From: Streptomyces sp. NBC_00344
Lineage (GTDB): Bacteria > Actinomycetota > Actinomycetes > Streptomycetales > Streptomycetaceae
Assembly (NCBI RefSeq): GCF_036088315.1
Contig: NZ_CP107996.1
Location: 992,001 to 1,056,000 of the forward strand
Length of the DNA: 64,000 bases
Direction: 5' to 3'
In this document: one piece after another, positions 1 to 8,405 of the stretch
Position numbering within the stretch: the stretch's first letter is position 1
How the letters are laid out: each line of letters starts with the position of its first letter
Program-made: the position numbers and the translations under genes
Notes under the pieces: model-generated
The model's database searches: none
What the model was told of the DNA's origin: nothing
What the model saw: the letters and a program-made list of their open reading frames with translations, nothing else

Positions 1-494
1 GAATCGGGCTCGAAGAGAGTGGCCCGCAGGGACTCCTGGGTGCTGGTGTCCTTGAGGAAGGCAAGCGCTGCCACCATCGGGCCGTGCAGGGTGGCGAGGC
101 CCATCCGGACGGCGAACGCCTCATGCAGCGTGGTCACATCGCTGTAGCCGACAAACACCTTGGGACCCGCCGCACGCAGCGCGGTCCAGTCGAGCAGATC
201 GACCATGCGCTGCGCGCCGTATCCGCCGCGCGCACAGAAGACCGCGGAGACCGCCGGGTCGCACCAGGCCTGCTCGAAGTCGCGGGCGCGTGCCTCGTCC
301 GCGCCCGCGAGATAGCGGAACTGCGGGTGGCGGTCGAGCACATGGGGCAGCACCACGGGGTCGAGGTCCCACCCGCGCAGGATGTCGAGGCCTGCGGCGA
401 GCCGGTCCTCCGGCACAGGGCCGCTGGACGCCACGACGGCCACTCTGGATCCCGGCCTCAGTCGGGCCGGCCGGGTCAATGGGGTCAGCGTCAT
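1..494 (-). CDS. LD-carboxypeptidase, peptidase family S66 (partial)
   Basis: The first 164 residues are present; the gene runs off the left edge. The N-terminal alpha/beta fold and the motif GYSDVT, which carries the nucleophilic serine in S66 enzymes, are visible; the catalytic Glu/His would lie beyond the edge. Family members cleave the L-D bond of murein tetrapeptides in the cytoplasm (LdcA) or peptide-nucleotides such as microcin C7 (MccF). The ATG at 494 overlaps the TGA of the upstream S9 peptidase gene by 4 bases (ATGA), so it is translationally coupled and is the last visible gene of a four-peptidase operon. Family assignment is confident; LdcA versus MccF role cannot be decided from this half. 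Confidence 0.85.
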   Translation of the reverse strand, partial: MTLTPLTRPARLRPGSRVAVVASSGPVPEDRLAAGLDILRGWDLDPVVLPHVLDRHPQFRYLAGADEARARDFEQAWCDPAVSAVFCARGGYGAQRMVDLLDWTALRAAGPKVFVGYSDVTTLHEAFAVRMGLATLHGPMVAALAFLKDTSTQESLRATLFEPD

Positions 495-2473
495 GCGTCC
501 AGCTCCAGAGTCGGGATGTCGGAGCGCGCGATCCTGAAGGTCTGCGCGTACAGGGAGAGTTCGGCTTCCAGGGCGCGGATCATGGTGTCGGCTCTGCGGA
601 AGCCGTGACCCTCGCCCTCGAAGGTGAGATACGCGTGCGGCACCCTCCGGCCGGCCATCCGCGCCAGGAAGTGTTCGCACTGCGCGGGCGGGCAGATCAC
701 GTCGTCGAGGCCCTGAAGCAGCAGAAACGGTGCGGTGATCTGCTCCGGATGCTGCGCGGGTGACCGCTCGCGGTAGCGCTCGGGGACTTCCGCCAGTGGC
801 CCGATGAGGCTCTCCAGATACCGGGACTCGAAGTCGTGGGTGCCGTCGTCCGATGCCCAGTCCGTCAGATCGAGGATCGGGTAGATGATGGTGCCGCAGG
901 CGTAGACGTCCGTGGAGACCAGTGATGCCGCGGTCGTCCAGCCACCAGCGCTGCCGCCGCGGATCGCCAACCTGGCCGGGTCCGCGGTGCCTTCGGACGC
1001 GAGAGCGAGGGCGACAGCCGCGCAGTCCTCGACGTCGACCAGCCCCCACTGACCGCGTAGCCGGTTGCGGTATTCCCTTCCGTATCCCGTCGAGCCGCCG
1101 TACTCGACCTCGGCGACGCCGATGCCCCGCGAGGTGAAGTAGGCGATTTCCAGGTCGAGTACCAGAGGAGTGCGGCCGGTCGGACCTCCGTGCGCCCACA
1201 TCACATAGGGCGGCAGCTCACCATCGGGGGCGGAGTGGTCCGGACTGTGCGGTGGATACACATGGGCGTGGATCTCGCGGCCCTGCGGACCCGTGAACGT
1301 ACGGACCTGGGGCTCGGGGTAGTGCGCGGGATCCACCACGTCCCGGTGGGCGGAGCCGACCACCCGGGTGTGACCGGTGCGGGTGTCGAGCTCGACGATC
1401 TCGGCCGCACGGCGAGGTCCGGCCGCCACGCCGAACACCCGGGAGCCTGCCGCCGACAGACTCGGCGCCCACTCGGTCCAGGGACCTGGCGCGTCGACCA
1501 GCTCGCCGGTCTCCGGGTCGAGTACGCCGAGGGCCGCGGCGCCCTTTCCGTGCACGACAGCGACCAGGCCGTTGTCCAGCGGTTCGAACCATTTCTGACC
1601 GATTTTCCAGAGCGCTCCGCCGAACTCCTCGTCGCGGGCACAGAGCGCCCTGGTCCCTCCGTCCGGCTCCACGCGGTAGAGATTCCACCAGCCGGTGCGG
1701 TCCGATGCGAACAGCAGTTGCCCGTCCGCGGTCCACCCGGCCTGGGCGACCGACTCGTCGGGCCCCCCGGCGCACTGGCGGGCCGCCCGGAGCGTGCCGT
1801 CCACACCGACATCGGCCAGCATCACGTCAGTGCCATCCCAGGGCATCCGGGGGTGGTCCCAGCCGAGCCACACCGCGCGGCGCCCGTCCGGTGAGAGCCG
1901 CGGGCCGGTCACGAAGCGGTGCGTGGTGTCGGAGAGCTCGCGGACCGCCGCGCGGTCGCCGGCTGCGGAACCGTCCAGCGGCACGGCCACGATCAGGCGC
2001 CGCACGGCGGTCGGCGAATCCCCGGTGAACTCCTCGAGGACGCACCAGACTTCGCCACGATCGGGGTGGATGGTGGGATCCACCCAGCGGAGCCCGCCGC
2101 CCACGGACGAAACCGGGGTGAGCGGCCTCGGCTCTCCGCCCTTGTCCGGCTCGCAGGCGTAGAGCCGCTGGTCGGCGAAGTGCACGAAGACCACGAGTGG
2201 TCCGCCGTCGGTGTGTGCCGTGCCGGCCCAGGGGTGCCCGCCGTACTCGATGACCCTGCTGCGGACGTTCCACGGGGCGGGCAGGACCGATTCCTCCGCG
2301 CCGTCGGCGCGCCGCCGCACCAGGGCGCGGCGGCCGCCTTCGTCCGGGCGCGGCTCGGTCCACCAGACCTCCTCGCCGACCACTCCGATGTATTCGGGCC
2401 TGCCGTCGTGCGATGCCGCGAGCGCGGCGTCGATCGGCGATGGCCAGGTTCCGTAAGGCCCGGTGGGCGCCAT
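491..2473 (-). CDS. S9 family peptidase (prolyl oligopeptidase type)
   Basis: Protein of 660 residues: an N-terminal beta-propeller-like region with WD/TolB-type repeats (roughly 1-390) and a C-terminal alpha/beta-hydrolase domain. Serine nucleophile in GGSAGG, then Asp in GLDDVICPP and His in EGEGHGF near the C terminus form a complete triad. Such enzymes cut short oligopeptides, often after proline or acylated residues. No signal peptide is visible, so it is probably cytoplasmic. Start: the ATG at 2473 follows AGGGGAGTTGGGAGC; an in-frame ATG 51 bases upstream lies inside the preceding M20 gene and lacks such a site. It begins 13 bases after that gene and overlaps the S66 gene by 4. Confidence 0.88.
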   Translation of the reverse strand: MAPTGPYGTWPSPIDAALAASHDGRPEYIGVVGEEVWWTEPRPDEGGRRALVRRRADGAEESVLPAPWNVRSRVIEYGGHPWAGTAHTDGGPLVVFVHFADQRLYACEPDKGGEPRPLTPVSSVGGGLRWVDPTIHPDRGEVWCVLEEFTGDSPTAVRRLIVAVPLDGSAAGDRAAVRELSDTTHRFVTGPRLSPDGRRAVWLGWDHPRMPWDGTDVMLADVGVDGTLRAARQCAGGPDESVAQAGWTADGQLLFASDRTGWWNLYRVEPDGGTRALCARDEEFGGALWKIGQKWFEPLDNGLVAVVHGKGAAALGVLDPETGELVDAPGPWTEWAPSLSAAGSRVFGVAAGPRRAAEIVELDTRTGHTRVVGSAHRDVVDPAHYPEPQVRTFTGPQGREIHAHVYPPHSPDHSAPDGELPPYVMWAHGGPTGRTPLVLDLEIAYFTSRGIGVAEVEYGGSTGYGREYRNRLRGQWGLVDVEDCAAVALALASEGTADPARLAIRGGSAGGWTTAASLVSTDVYACGTIIYPILDLTDWASDDGTHDFESRYLESLIGPLAEVPERYRERSPAQHPEQITAPFLLLQGLDDVICPPAQCEHFLARMAGRRVPHAYLTFEGEGHGFRRADTMIRALEAELSLYAQTFRIARSDIPTLELDA

Positions 2474-2486
2474 GCTCCCAACTCCC

Positions 2487-3833
2487 CTATGCGGTTCGCA
2501 GATAGTGATCGAGGACCTGAACACCGAAGTGCAGCGCGTCCACCGGGACCCGCTCGTCGACGCCGTGGAAGAGGGCCTGGTAGTCGAAACCGGGCGGGAG
2601 CCTCAGCGGCGAGAATCCGTAGCCGGTGATCCCGAGCCGGGAGAACTGCTTGGCGTCCGTGCCACCCGACATGCAGTAGGGCACCACATGCCCTTCGGGG
2701 GCGAAGCGCTCGATGGCGGCGCGGAGCTTGGCGTAGGTCGGGGAGTCCACCGGGGCCTGGAGTGCCACCTCGCCGTGGTCGAACTCCCAGTCGACACCGG
2801 GGCCGGTGAGCCGGTCGAGCGTCTCCCGGAACTCCTGCTCGCCGCCGGGCAGCGTCCGCCCGTCGACGTAGGCGGTCGCGTGTCCTGGGATCACATTGAT
2901 CTTGTAACCGGCTGTGAGCATCGTCGGGTTGGCGCTGTTGCGCACAGTCGCCTCGATCAGGGAAGCTGCCGGGCCGAGTTTGGCGAGCAGTGCGTCGACG
3001 TCGAAATCGGCGGCCCCGGTGTCCACGTCGATGCCGTACAGCGCGGCAGTCTCGCTGAGCGCTGCCCGGACGGTGGCGGTGAGCCGCACCGGCCACTGAT
3101 GCTCGCCGATCCTGGCGATCGCCCCGGCAAGCCTGCTCACGGCGTTGTCACGGTTGACCTTGGATCCGTGGCCGGCTCTGCCGTGCGCGGTCAGTTTCAG
3201 CCAGGCGGTGCCGCGCTCCCCCGCCGCGATCGGGTAGATGGATATTCCGGGCCCGGCGTGGAACGTGAAGGCACCGGACTCACTGATGCCCTCGGTACAC
3301 CCCTCGAAGAGACCGGGGTGCCTGTCGGCAAGAAAGCCCGATCCGTCGACGGCGCTGGCCTCCTCGTCCGCCGTATAGGCGATGACGATGTCCCGCCGGG
3401 GGCGGACCCCGTCCCGTGCCCAGGCCCGGACGACCGCGAGAACCATCGCGTCCATGTTCTTCATGTCGATGGCACCGCGCCCCCATACGACACCATCCCT
3501 GACCTCCCCGGAGAAAGGGTGCACGGTCCAGTCATCGGGCTCGGCGGGTACGACGTCGAGATGGCCGTGGACAAGCAACGCGTCGGCCGACGGATCGGTC
3601 CCCTCGATCCGCGCCACCACATTGGTACGTCCCTGGGCGCGCTCCAGAAGAGTCGGTTCGATTCCGGCACCGGCCAGCCGCTCCGCGACGTACTCCGCCG
3701 CCGGCCGCTCCCGGCAGTCGCCGCCGCCCCGGTTCGTGGTGTCGATCCGGATGAGCTCCGAGGTGAAGTCCACGACCTCGTCGAACGCCAGGGCATCCGG
3801 CGCGGCTGCTTCGGCGGGCCTGTCGTCAGCCAT
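2487..3833 (-). CDS. M20/M25/M40 family metallopeptidase
   Basis: Protein of 448 residues, normal for the family. Metal-binding motifs are intact: HGHLDVVP (His and catalytic Asp), GRGAIDMKN (bridging Asp) and ADEEAS (Glu pair); a dimerisation domain lies between about residues 190 and 310. M20 enzymes are cytoplasmic di-zinc dipeptidases, deacylases or carboxypeptidases; the exact substrate cannot be read from the sequence. The start at 3833 gives the typical short N-terminal tail (MADDRPAEAAAPDAL) and overlaps the end of the M55 gene by 8 bases. Position in the operon suggests it works on peptides together with the D-aminopeptidase upstream. Confidence 0.88.
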   Translation of the reverse strand: MADDRPAEAAAPDALAFDEVVDFTSELIRIDTTNRGGGDCRERPAAEYVAERLAGAGIEPTLLERAQGRTNVVARIEGTDPSADALLVHGHLDVVPAEPDDWTVHPFSGEVRDGVVWGRGAIDMKNMDAMVLAVVRAWARDGVRPRRDIVIAYTADEEASAVDGSGFLADRHPGLFEGCTEGISESGAFTFHAGPGISIYPIAAGERGTAWLKLTAHGRAGHGSKVNRDNAVSRLAGAIARIGEHQWPVRLTATVRAALSETAALYGIDVDTGAADFDVDALLAKLGPAASLIEATVRNSANPTMLTAGYKINVIPGHATAYVDGRTLPGGEQEFRETLDRLTGPGVDWEFDHGEVALQAPVDSPTYAKLRAAIERFAPEGHVVPYCMSGGTDAKQFSRLGITGYGFSPLRLPPGFDYQALFHGVDERVPVDALHFGVQVLDHYLRTA

Positions 3834-4659
3834 ACTGTTCCTCCACTGCGGACGAGACGATCGTCGTGATCGCCTTGAAGGTGCGAATGCCCTCATACAT
3901 CGTCCCGGTGGTGTAGGCGACACGCCGTTCACCGGTCCTGTCGACTCCCGGAACCACCGTCGCGGCACCGGCCAGATGCTCGGCGTCGAACTCCAGCTCC
4001 ACGGTGAACTGCTCACCGGTCACCGGTTCGTACCGGACTGCCAACGGCGCGGCCTCCGCGGCTGCCGCTCTGATGTCCGATGCGGTGCGCGCGGGGGTGC
4101 GGCACACCGCCGCATACCGCGAAACATGGTCCTTCACCGCGACCATACGGGCCTGCGGCGCCCATCCCAACGCGTCCTCGCAGGTCAGGTCGTCGCCGGT
4201 GACGAGCACCACGGGGACACCGTATTCCGCGACGACATGGGCGTTGAGAAGGCCTTCGCCGGCCCTGGCGCCGTTCAGCCAGACGCCGGTGATCGAGTTG
4301 GCGAGGTAGGTGTGGGCGAGCACGCCCTCCATGCCGGCACCCGTGTGGTAACCGACGAAGGCGATGCCGTCCACATCGCCGTGCTGCACGCCTTCGACCA
4401 TGGAGAGCGCCTTGTGCCGCCCGGTGAGCAGCTGGACTCGCTCATCGAGCCGCTCGATGAGCAGGTTGCGCATCGACCAGTGGGCCTCGTTGATGAGCAC
4501 CTCATCGGCGCCTCCATCGAAGAAACCGAGCGCGGCCGCATTCACATCGGAGGTGAAGAGCGACCGGCAGCGCTCCCACTGCGCCGTGCCCGGCAAAACA
4601 TCGCCGGGCCAGGTCACACCTGTTGCGCCCTCCATGTCGGCGCTGATGAGGATCTTCAT
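3826..4659 (-). CDS. M55 family D-aminopeptidase (DppA-like)
   Basis: Protein of 277 residues, full length for family M55. The N terminus KILISADMEG holds the zinc ligands Asp8 and Glu10; later histidines in EAHWS and GYHTGAG fit the remaining ligands. Bacillus DppA is a decameric zinc enzyme that removes N-terminal D-amino acids from peptides such as D-Ala-D-Ala, so peptidoglycan-derived peptides are likely substrates (inference). It is the first gene of the peptidase operon and sits 58 bases from the centre of a DasR-like palindrome. The leader before the ATG lacks a clear Shine-Dalgarno sequence. Confidence 0.87.
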   Translation of the reverse strand: MKILISADMEGATGVTWPGDVLPGTAQWERCRSLFTSDVNAAALGFFDGGADEVLINEAHWSMRNLLIERLDERVQLLTGRHKALSMVEGVQHGDVDGIAFVGYHTGAGMEGVLAHTYLANSITGVWLNGARAGEGLLNAHVVAEYGVPVVLVTGDDLTCEDALGWAPQARMVAVKDHVSRYAAVCRTPARTASDIRAAAAEAAPLAVRYEPVTGEQFTVELEFDAEHLAGAATVVPGVDRTGERRVAYTTGTMYEGIRTFKAITTIVSSAVEEQYG

Positions 4660-4714
4660 GCGACGAAACCGTACGCGTTGCGCAACGGCGCTACCAGGCC
4701 TGTGGATAACTATC

Positions 4715-4730
4715 GCTGGTCTAGACCTCT
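4715..4730. promoter_or_regulatory. DasR-responsive element (dre)-like operator
   Basis: The core GGTCTAGACC (4718-4727) is a perfect 10-base palindrome, and the 16-base window GCTGGTCTAGACCTCT matches 14 of 16 positions of the dre form ACTGGTCTAGACCACT recognised by the GntR-family regulator DasR. It lies in the 314-base gap 4660-4973, which holds no gene, about 60 bases upstream of the M55 peptidase start. On the minus strand TAGTTA (about 4707-4713) could be a -10 just downstream of the palindrome, a position suited to repression. No other GGTCTAGACC was noticed in the window. Confidence 0.7.
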
Positions 4731-4856
4731 AACTCACCTCCTATGGCCTACGACCAGTGCCTTCTCCCTGTGCGATGGCTGCCCTTTCGGTGCAGGCGAC
4801 CGGCTGCGCAGTGTCCGTACGGCGCGTCGTCGCGGCGGGCCGTACCGGCCCCGCGT

Positions 4857-4944
4857 TCCGGCAACTCGCATCCGGCATGCCGCTCCGGCCACTCCTCGGC
4901 GTGTCGCTCCGGTGAATCACTCCGGTGCCGGCGCGTCACTCCGG
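4857..4944. repeat. degenerate TCCGG-spaced repeat
   Basis: TCCGG occurs six times, at 4857, 4871, 4884, 4908, 4921 and 4940, three of them in a (T/C)CACTCCGG or CGCTCCGG context. It lies just downstream of the methyltransferase stop codon, in non-coding sequence. No function is claimed; the spacing is irregular (13-24 bases). Confidence 0.35.
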
Positions 4945-4973
4945 CGTCCCGTGCCGCAGTGCCGTCGGGAGTC

Positions 4974-5696
4974 TCAGGAGGCGGCGGCCAGTACGAACCA
5001 CCTGGCCGGCAGGTCGATCCGGCTGCCGTCAGGCATCTGCTCGGTCTGCGGCAGCACGGTGTCACCGCTCGCCAGAATCGTCAGCCCCGCACTCTCGAGC
5101 AGCTCGGGCACCTCCTCGTCGGTGGCGCCGGCCGGTTTGAGACCGTGGTCGAAGATCCGGCGCAGCTTCTCGGGCGGGCCGTCCGGGGCCTGTGCCGCCT
5201 GCTGGAGGACATCCCGCGACGCGGGGGTCAGCTCGACGACGAACGCACGGCCCTTCTCCCCGACAAGCTCCGCCACGGCGGCGGCGACGGCGGGGCGGGC
5301 CGCATGCTCGCTCTGGTGGATCACGGCGCGCATGTAGACATTGGTGTCGCCGATCCTGCGATGCAGGTCCTTCACCGCATCCCCGTCGGCAAGGTTGAGC
5401 TGCTCGAAATCGGCGACCCCCGCGGGGTCCGCGCGGCGCGCGTGCTCGATCGCCGCATGCGAGAGGTCGACCCCCATGGCGCGGGCGAAAACGGTGGAGA
5501 GGTACCGGGTCTGAGTGCCATTGCCGCAGCCGAGGTCGACCACGGGCAGCGAAATGTCCGCGTAGGGCAGCAGCAGTTCACAGTGCGGACCCGACGAGAG
5601 CGAGGCGTCGCAGTCCCAGATCGCCTCGCCGGGTGTGTCCGAAGTGGCCGACCAGAAGCCTTCCCATGCCTGGCGATACTGCTGTGACACGTCCAT
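4974..5696 (-). CDS. class I SAM-dependent methyltransferase
   Basis: Protein of 240 residues. Motif I VVDLGCGNGTQTRYL (about residues 52-66) and the acidic motif II GVDLSHAAIEHAR mark a Rossmann-fold methyltransferase of the Methyltransf_25/ubiE-like group. Substrate unknown. The ATG at 5696 is preceded by GGGAG at good distance; an in-frame TTG at 5723 would add nine residues and is less likely. It is a single gene, ending about 245 bases before the divergent side of the dre element and starting about 110 bases after the next minus-strand gene ends. Family is certain, role not. Confidence 0.82.
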   Translation of the reverse strand: MDVSQQYRQAWEGFWSATSDTPGEAIWDCDASLSSGPHCELLLPYADISLPVVDLGCGNGTQTRYLSTVFARAMGVDLSHAAIEHARRADPAGVADFEQLNLADGDAVKDLHRRIGDTNVYMRAVIHQSEHAARPAVAAAVAELVGEKGRAFVVELTPASRDVLQQAAQAPDGPPEKLRRIFDHGLKPAGATDEEVPELLESAGLTILASGDTVLPQTEQMPDGSRIDLPARWFVLAAAS

Positions 5697-5809
5697 CGGC
5701 ACTCCCAAGTCCGGCCCGCTCAAAGCGATTTGCTCAAGAACGGACTACCGTCCGGGACGGGCCGAAAGCAAGAGCGGGAGCGGACTCCGTCCTCAGGACC
5801 ACCCTGCTT

Positions 5810-8257
5810 TCACCAGGTGTTCGACCCAGGTCGCGCTACGTGGCCGAGTGCCTGCTCGAACCAGACGGTCTTGCCGTGCGCATTGGTGCTGGTGCCCCAG
5901 GCACGGGCAAGGCTGCTCACCACCAGCAGCCCACGGCCGAACTCGTCGTCCGCCGATGCGTTGAGCAGCGCCGCCGGAGCCGGTTCGTCGTCGCTGACCT
6001 CACAGAGGAGCGCATCGGTCCGCACCAGCCGCAGCCGGATCTGCTGGGTACGGCCGTTCTTCACGGCGTTGGTGACGAGTTCACTGACCATCAGCTCGGC
6101 CGTCTCCGCCGAGTCCGGGCGCCCCCACCGGAGCAGCCGGTCGCGCACCAGCCGCCTGGCCCGTGACACCTCACGCGGGTCGAGTTCCAGTTGCCACTCC
6201 GCGACGTCCTCCTCCGGAATGCCGTTCACCCTGGCCATCAGGAGGGCCACGTCGTCCTTGCGGCCATCGCTGGGGTTCAGCGCCCGGATGATCGCGTCGC
6301 AGGCGTCGTCCATCGAGGCCGCCGGATGGGCGGCGGAGGCGCAGAGCGCGGCCAGCCCATCTCCGATGTCCTGGCCGCGTACCTCGACCAGGCCATCGGT
6401 ACAGAGCACCAGGCGGTCGCCCGGTCGCACCCGGACGGTCGCGGTCTCGAAGGCGACACCGCCGACCCCGATCGGTGCCCCGGTCGGAAGCTCGATGAGT
6501 TCGGCCCTGCCATCCTCCGCGCGGACCAGCACGGGCGGGATGTGCCCGGCGTTGGCGATCTGGATCTCGGAACGGATCGGGTCGTAGACGGCGTAGAGAC
6601 AGGTGGCCAGATACTGCTCACCGAGCCGCTGCGCCAGGTCGTCGAGATTGCGCAGCAGCTGGGACGGAGGCATCTCCATGGTCGCCATGGTCAAAACCGC
6701 GGTGCGCAACTGGCCCATCATCGCTGCGGAGTTGAGCCCGTGGCCCATGACGTCGCCAACCACGAGCGCGGTCCGCGAGCCGGGGAGTTTCACGGAGTCG
6801 AACCAGTCCCCGCCGACCCTGCCGAGCCGGGCCCCGGGCAGATAGCGCGTGGCGATGTCACAGCCGGCCATCCGCGCTTCGACCTGAGGCAGCATGCTGT
6901 CCTGGAGCGTCTCCGCGACGTTCTCCTGATAGGTGTACATACGGGCGTTGTCGAGCACGAGCCCGGCCCGTGCGGCGAGTTCGGCGCCGGTGGTTCGGTC
7001 GATGTCGTCAAAGGGCTCGCGGCCCGGCCGGCGCATCAGCACCATGAAGCCCAGGACCACGTCGCGGGCCTTCAACGGCACAATCAGCAGAGACCGGTTG
7101 TTGATCAGCGGGCGCAGGTCCCGCTTCTCGAACTCGCCGGAGATCCGGGCACTCAGCTCTTCACCGACATGAGGGACGAGGACCGGCTCACCCGTGACCA
7201 TGCACTGGAAGAAGGGCGTGTGCTCGGGAAAGGCGATGGCCTCACCGACCGGCACGGTGTCGTCCCAGCGGCCCGGTTCGTCGTTGTGCTCGACCCACAC
7301 CCGGTGCCAGACGGTGGTCACATCCGGCGGCCCGTCGGGGAAACCCTCACCTGCCAGCACGGCGGCGCGCAGATGGGTACCCGCGAAGTCGGTGAACCGT
7401 GGCACGGCAGCGCTTGTCACTTCACGGATGGTGCGTTCCAGATCGAGGGAGGTGCCGATCCGGCCGCTCACCTCGTTGAGGAATTCCAGTCGCTCACGGA
7501 CCGCGGCGTATTCGAGGTCGAGCTCCGGACGCGGCGCCGCGAGTGGACGGGAACCCTCGTCGCCCTGGCCCCCGCCACTCGTGGCCCATCGACGGGCCGC
7601 GCGCCGCGGCACCCCCCAGTCCGGAGTGACCGGAACGCGGTCGCGCTGACTGAACTCCAGGATTGGATAGCCGAGTTCGAGGACCTGCGAGACGATCCCG
7701 GTCGCCTCGTGGACGCTCATGTTCGGCAGGATCTCGGGCAAGCGCCCGGCCAGGTCCTGGTAGCCCGGAAAGTCGGTGTGCAGCGCGAACGCCGGGGCGA
7801 CGGTCTCGGCGTCCGGACCACCGCCCCCCTCGCTCCCCCTGAGCTGAGCGGCGTCGGCGGCGAGCACCAGCAGCCGCTCGGGACCGGGACCGACCAGCGG
7901 GTACGCCCACCACAGCACGTCGATACGGCCGCCCCGCGGCTCGTCGACCCGGGCCCGGCCCGCCGCCGGATAGGCGATGCTGCCGCTCAGCGAGGTGTCG
8001 AGTTCGGGGCCGAAATCGGAGTAGGCGCCGTCCGCCCCCTGCACCACGTCCTGTGCCAACGCCCCGGATACCGGGAGGAGTTCACTTGCCGCGCAGCCGA
8101 CCGCTTCCTCCCTGCTGACACCGAAGAGTCGCCGGGCACCGGTCGACCAGTGGGACACAAGTCCTTCCGCGTCGACGACGACCACGGCGAGCGGCACGCG
8201 GCCAGCCGCGGCGTCCCGCGACTGTGGTGCCCTCTGCGGCGGTACACCAAGGTTCAT
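5810..8257 (-). CDS. PAS/GAF sensor with SpoIIE phosphatase and HATPase domains
   Basis: Protein of 815 residues. Order seen: PAS domain (about 20-130), a second PAS-like stretch (about 165-230), GAF (about 265-440), PP2C/SpoIIE phosphatase (about 455-670; RVGGDWFD, GDVMGHG, NAGHIPP and CTDGLVE carry the metal-binding acids) and a C-terminal RsbW-like HATPase (about 690-810; VSELVTNAV N-box, GRGLLVV). Proteins of this build control anti-sigma-factor antagonists by dephosphorylation and may also phosphorylate them, acting in the cytoplasm in response to a ligand or redox signal. Start chosen at MNLGVPP, with GGAAGGAG upstream; longer frames to 8452 have no ribosome site. No sigma or antagonist gene is adjacent. 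Confidence 0.88.
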   Translation of the reverse strand: MNLGVPPQRAPQSRDAAAGRVPLAVVVVDAEGLVSHWSTGARRLFGVSREEAVGCAASELLPVSGALAQDVVQGADGAYSDFGPELDTSLSGSIAYPAAGRARVDEPRGGRIDVLWWAYPLVGPGPERLLVLAADAAQLRGSEGGGGPDAETVAPAFALHTDFPGYQDLAGRLPEILPNMSVHEATGIVSQVLELGYPILEFSQRDRVPVTPDWGVPRRAARRWATSGGGQGDEGSRPLAAPRPELDLEYAAVRERLEFLNEVSGRIGTSLDLERTIREVTSAAVPRFTDFAGTHLRAAVLAGEGFPDGPPDVTTVWHRVWVEHNDEPGRWDDTVPVGEAIAFPEHTPFFQCMVTGEPVLVPHVGEELSARISGEFEKRDLRPLINNRSLLIVPLKARDVVLGFMVLMRRPGREPFDDIDRTTGAELAARAGLVLDNARMYTYQENVAETLQDSMLPQVEARMAGCDIATRYLPGARLGRVGGDWFDSVKLPGSRTALVVGDVMGHGLNSAAMMGQLRTAVLTMATMEMPPSQLLRNLDDLAQRLGEQYLATCLYAVYDPIRSEIQIANAGHIPPVLVRAEDGRAELIELPTGAPIGVGGVAFETATVRVRPGDRLVLCTDGLVEVRGQDIGDGLAALCASAAHPAASMDDACDAIIRALNPSDGRKDDVALLMARVNGIPEEDVAEWQLELDPREVSRARRLVRDRLLRWGRPDSAETAELMVSELVTNAVKNGRTQQIRLRLVRTDALLCEVSDDEPAPAALLNASADDEFGRGLLVVSSLARAWGTSTNAHGKTVWFEQALGHVARPGSNTW

Positions 8258-8320
8258 GGGTGGAAGGCTCCTTCCCGGCCGCAAGGTTCTGCGGTTAGTA
8301 ACCCCACCGTAAGGCCCCGG

Positions 8321-8338
8321 GCCCCGCGCACGCGGGGC
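8321..8338. terminator. GC-rich hairpin between MFS gene and SpoIIE gene
   Basis: GCCCCGCG and CGCGGGGC are perfect 8-base arms around CA. It follows the stop of the minus-strand MFS gene by about 70 bases and precedes the SpoIIE gene. There is no T-tract, as is common for Streptomyces terminators, so it could instead be a leader structure. Confidence 0.4.
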
Positions 8339-8405
8339 ATCGCCGGAATCGGCTCGCATGGGTGGTGCGCCCGGCGCGCACCGCGACGCGGGACCGGACG
8401 GTCCG

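Noticed and set aside
4701..4709. TGTGGATAA, complement of the E. coli DnaA box TTATCCACA, next to the dre element
   Set aside because: A single box without neighbours, DUE or dnaA/dnaN genes; no replication origin.
5722..5760. CGGAC-TACC-GTCCG hairpin in the methyltransferase leader
   Set aside because: A 5-base stem is expected by chance at this GC content.
8293..8303. GGTTA-G-TAACC palindrome upstream of the SpoIIE gene
   Set aside because: Only 11 bases, no promoter elements placed around it and no candidate binder; too weak to list.
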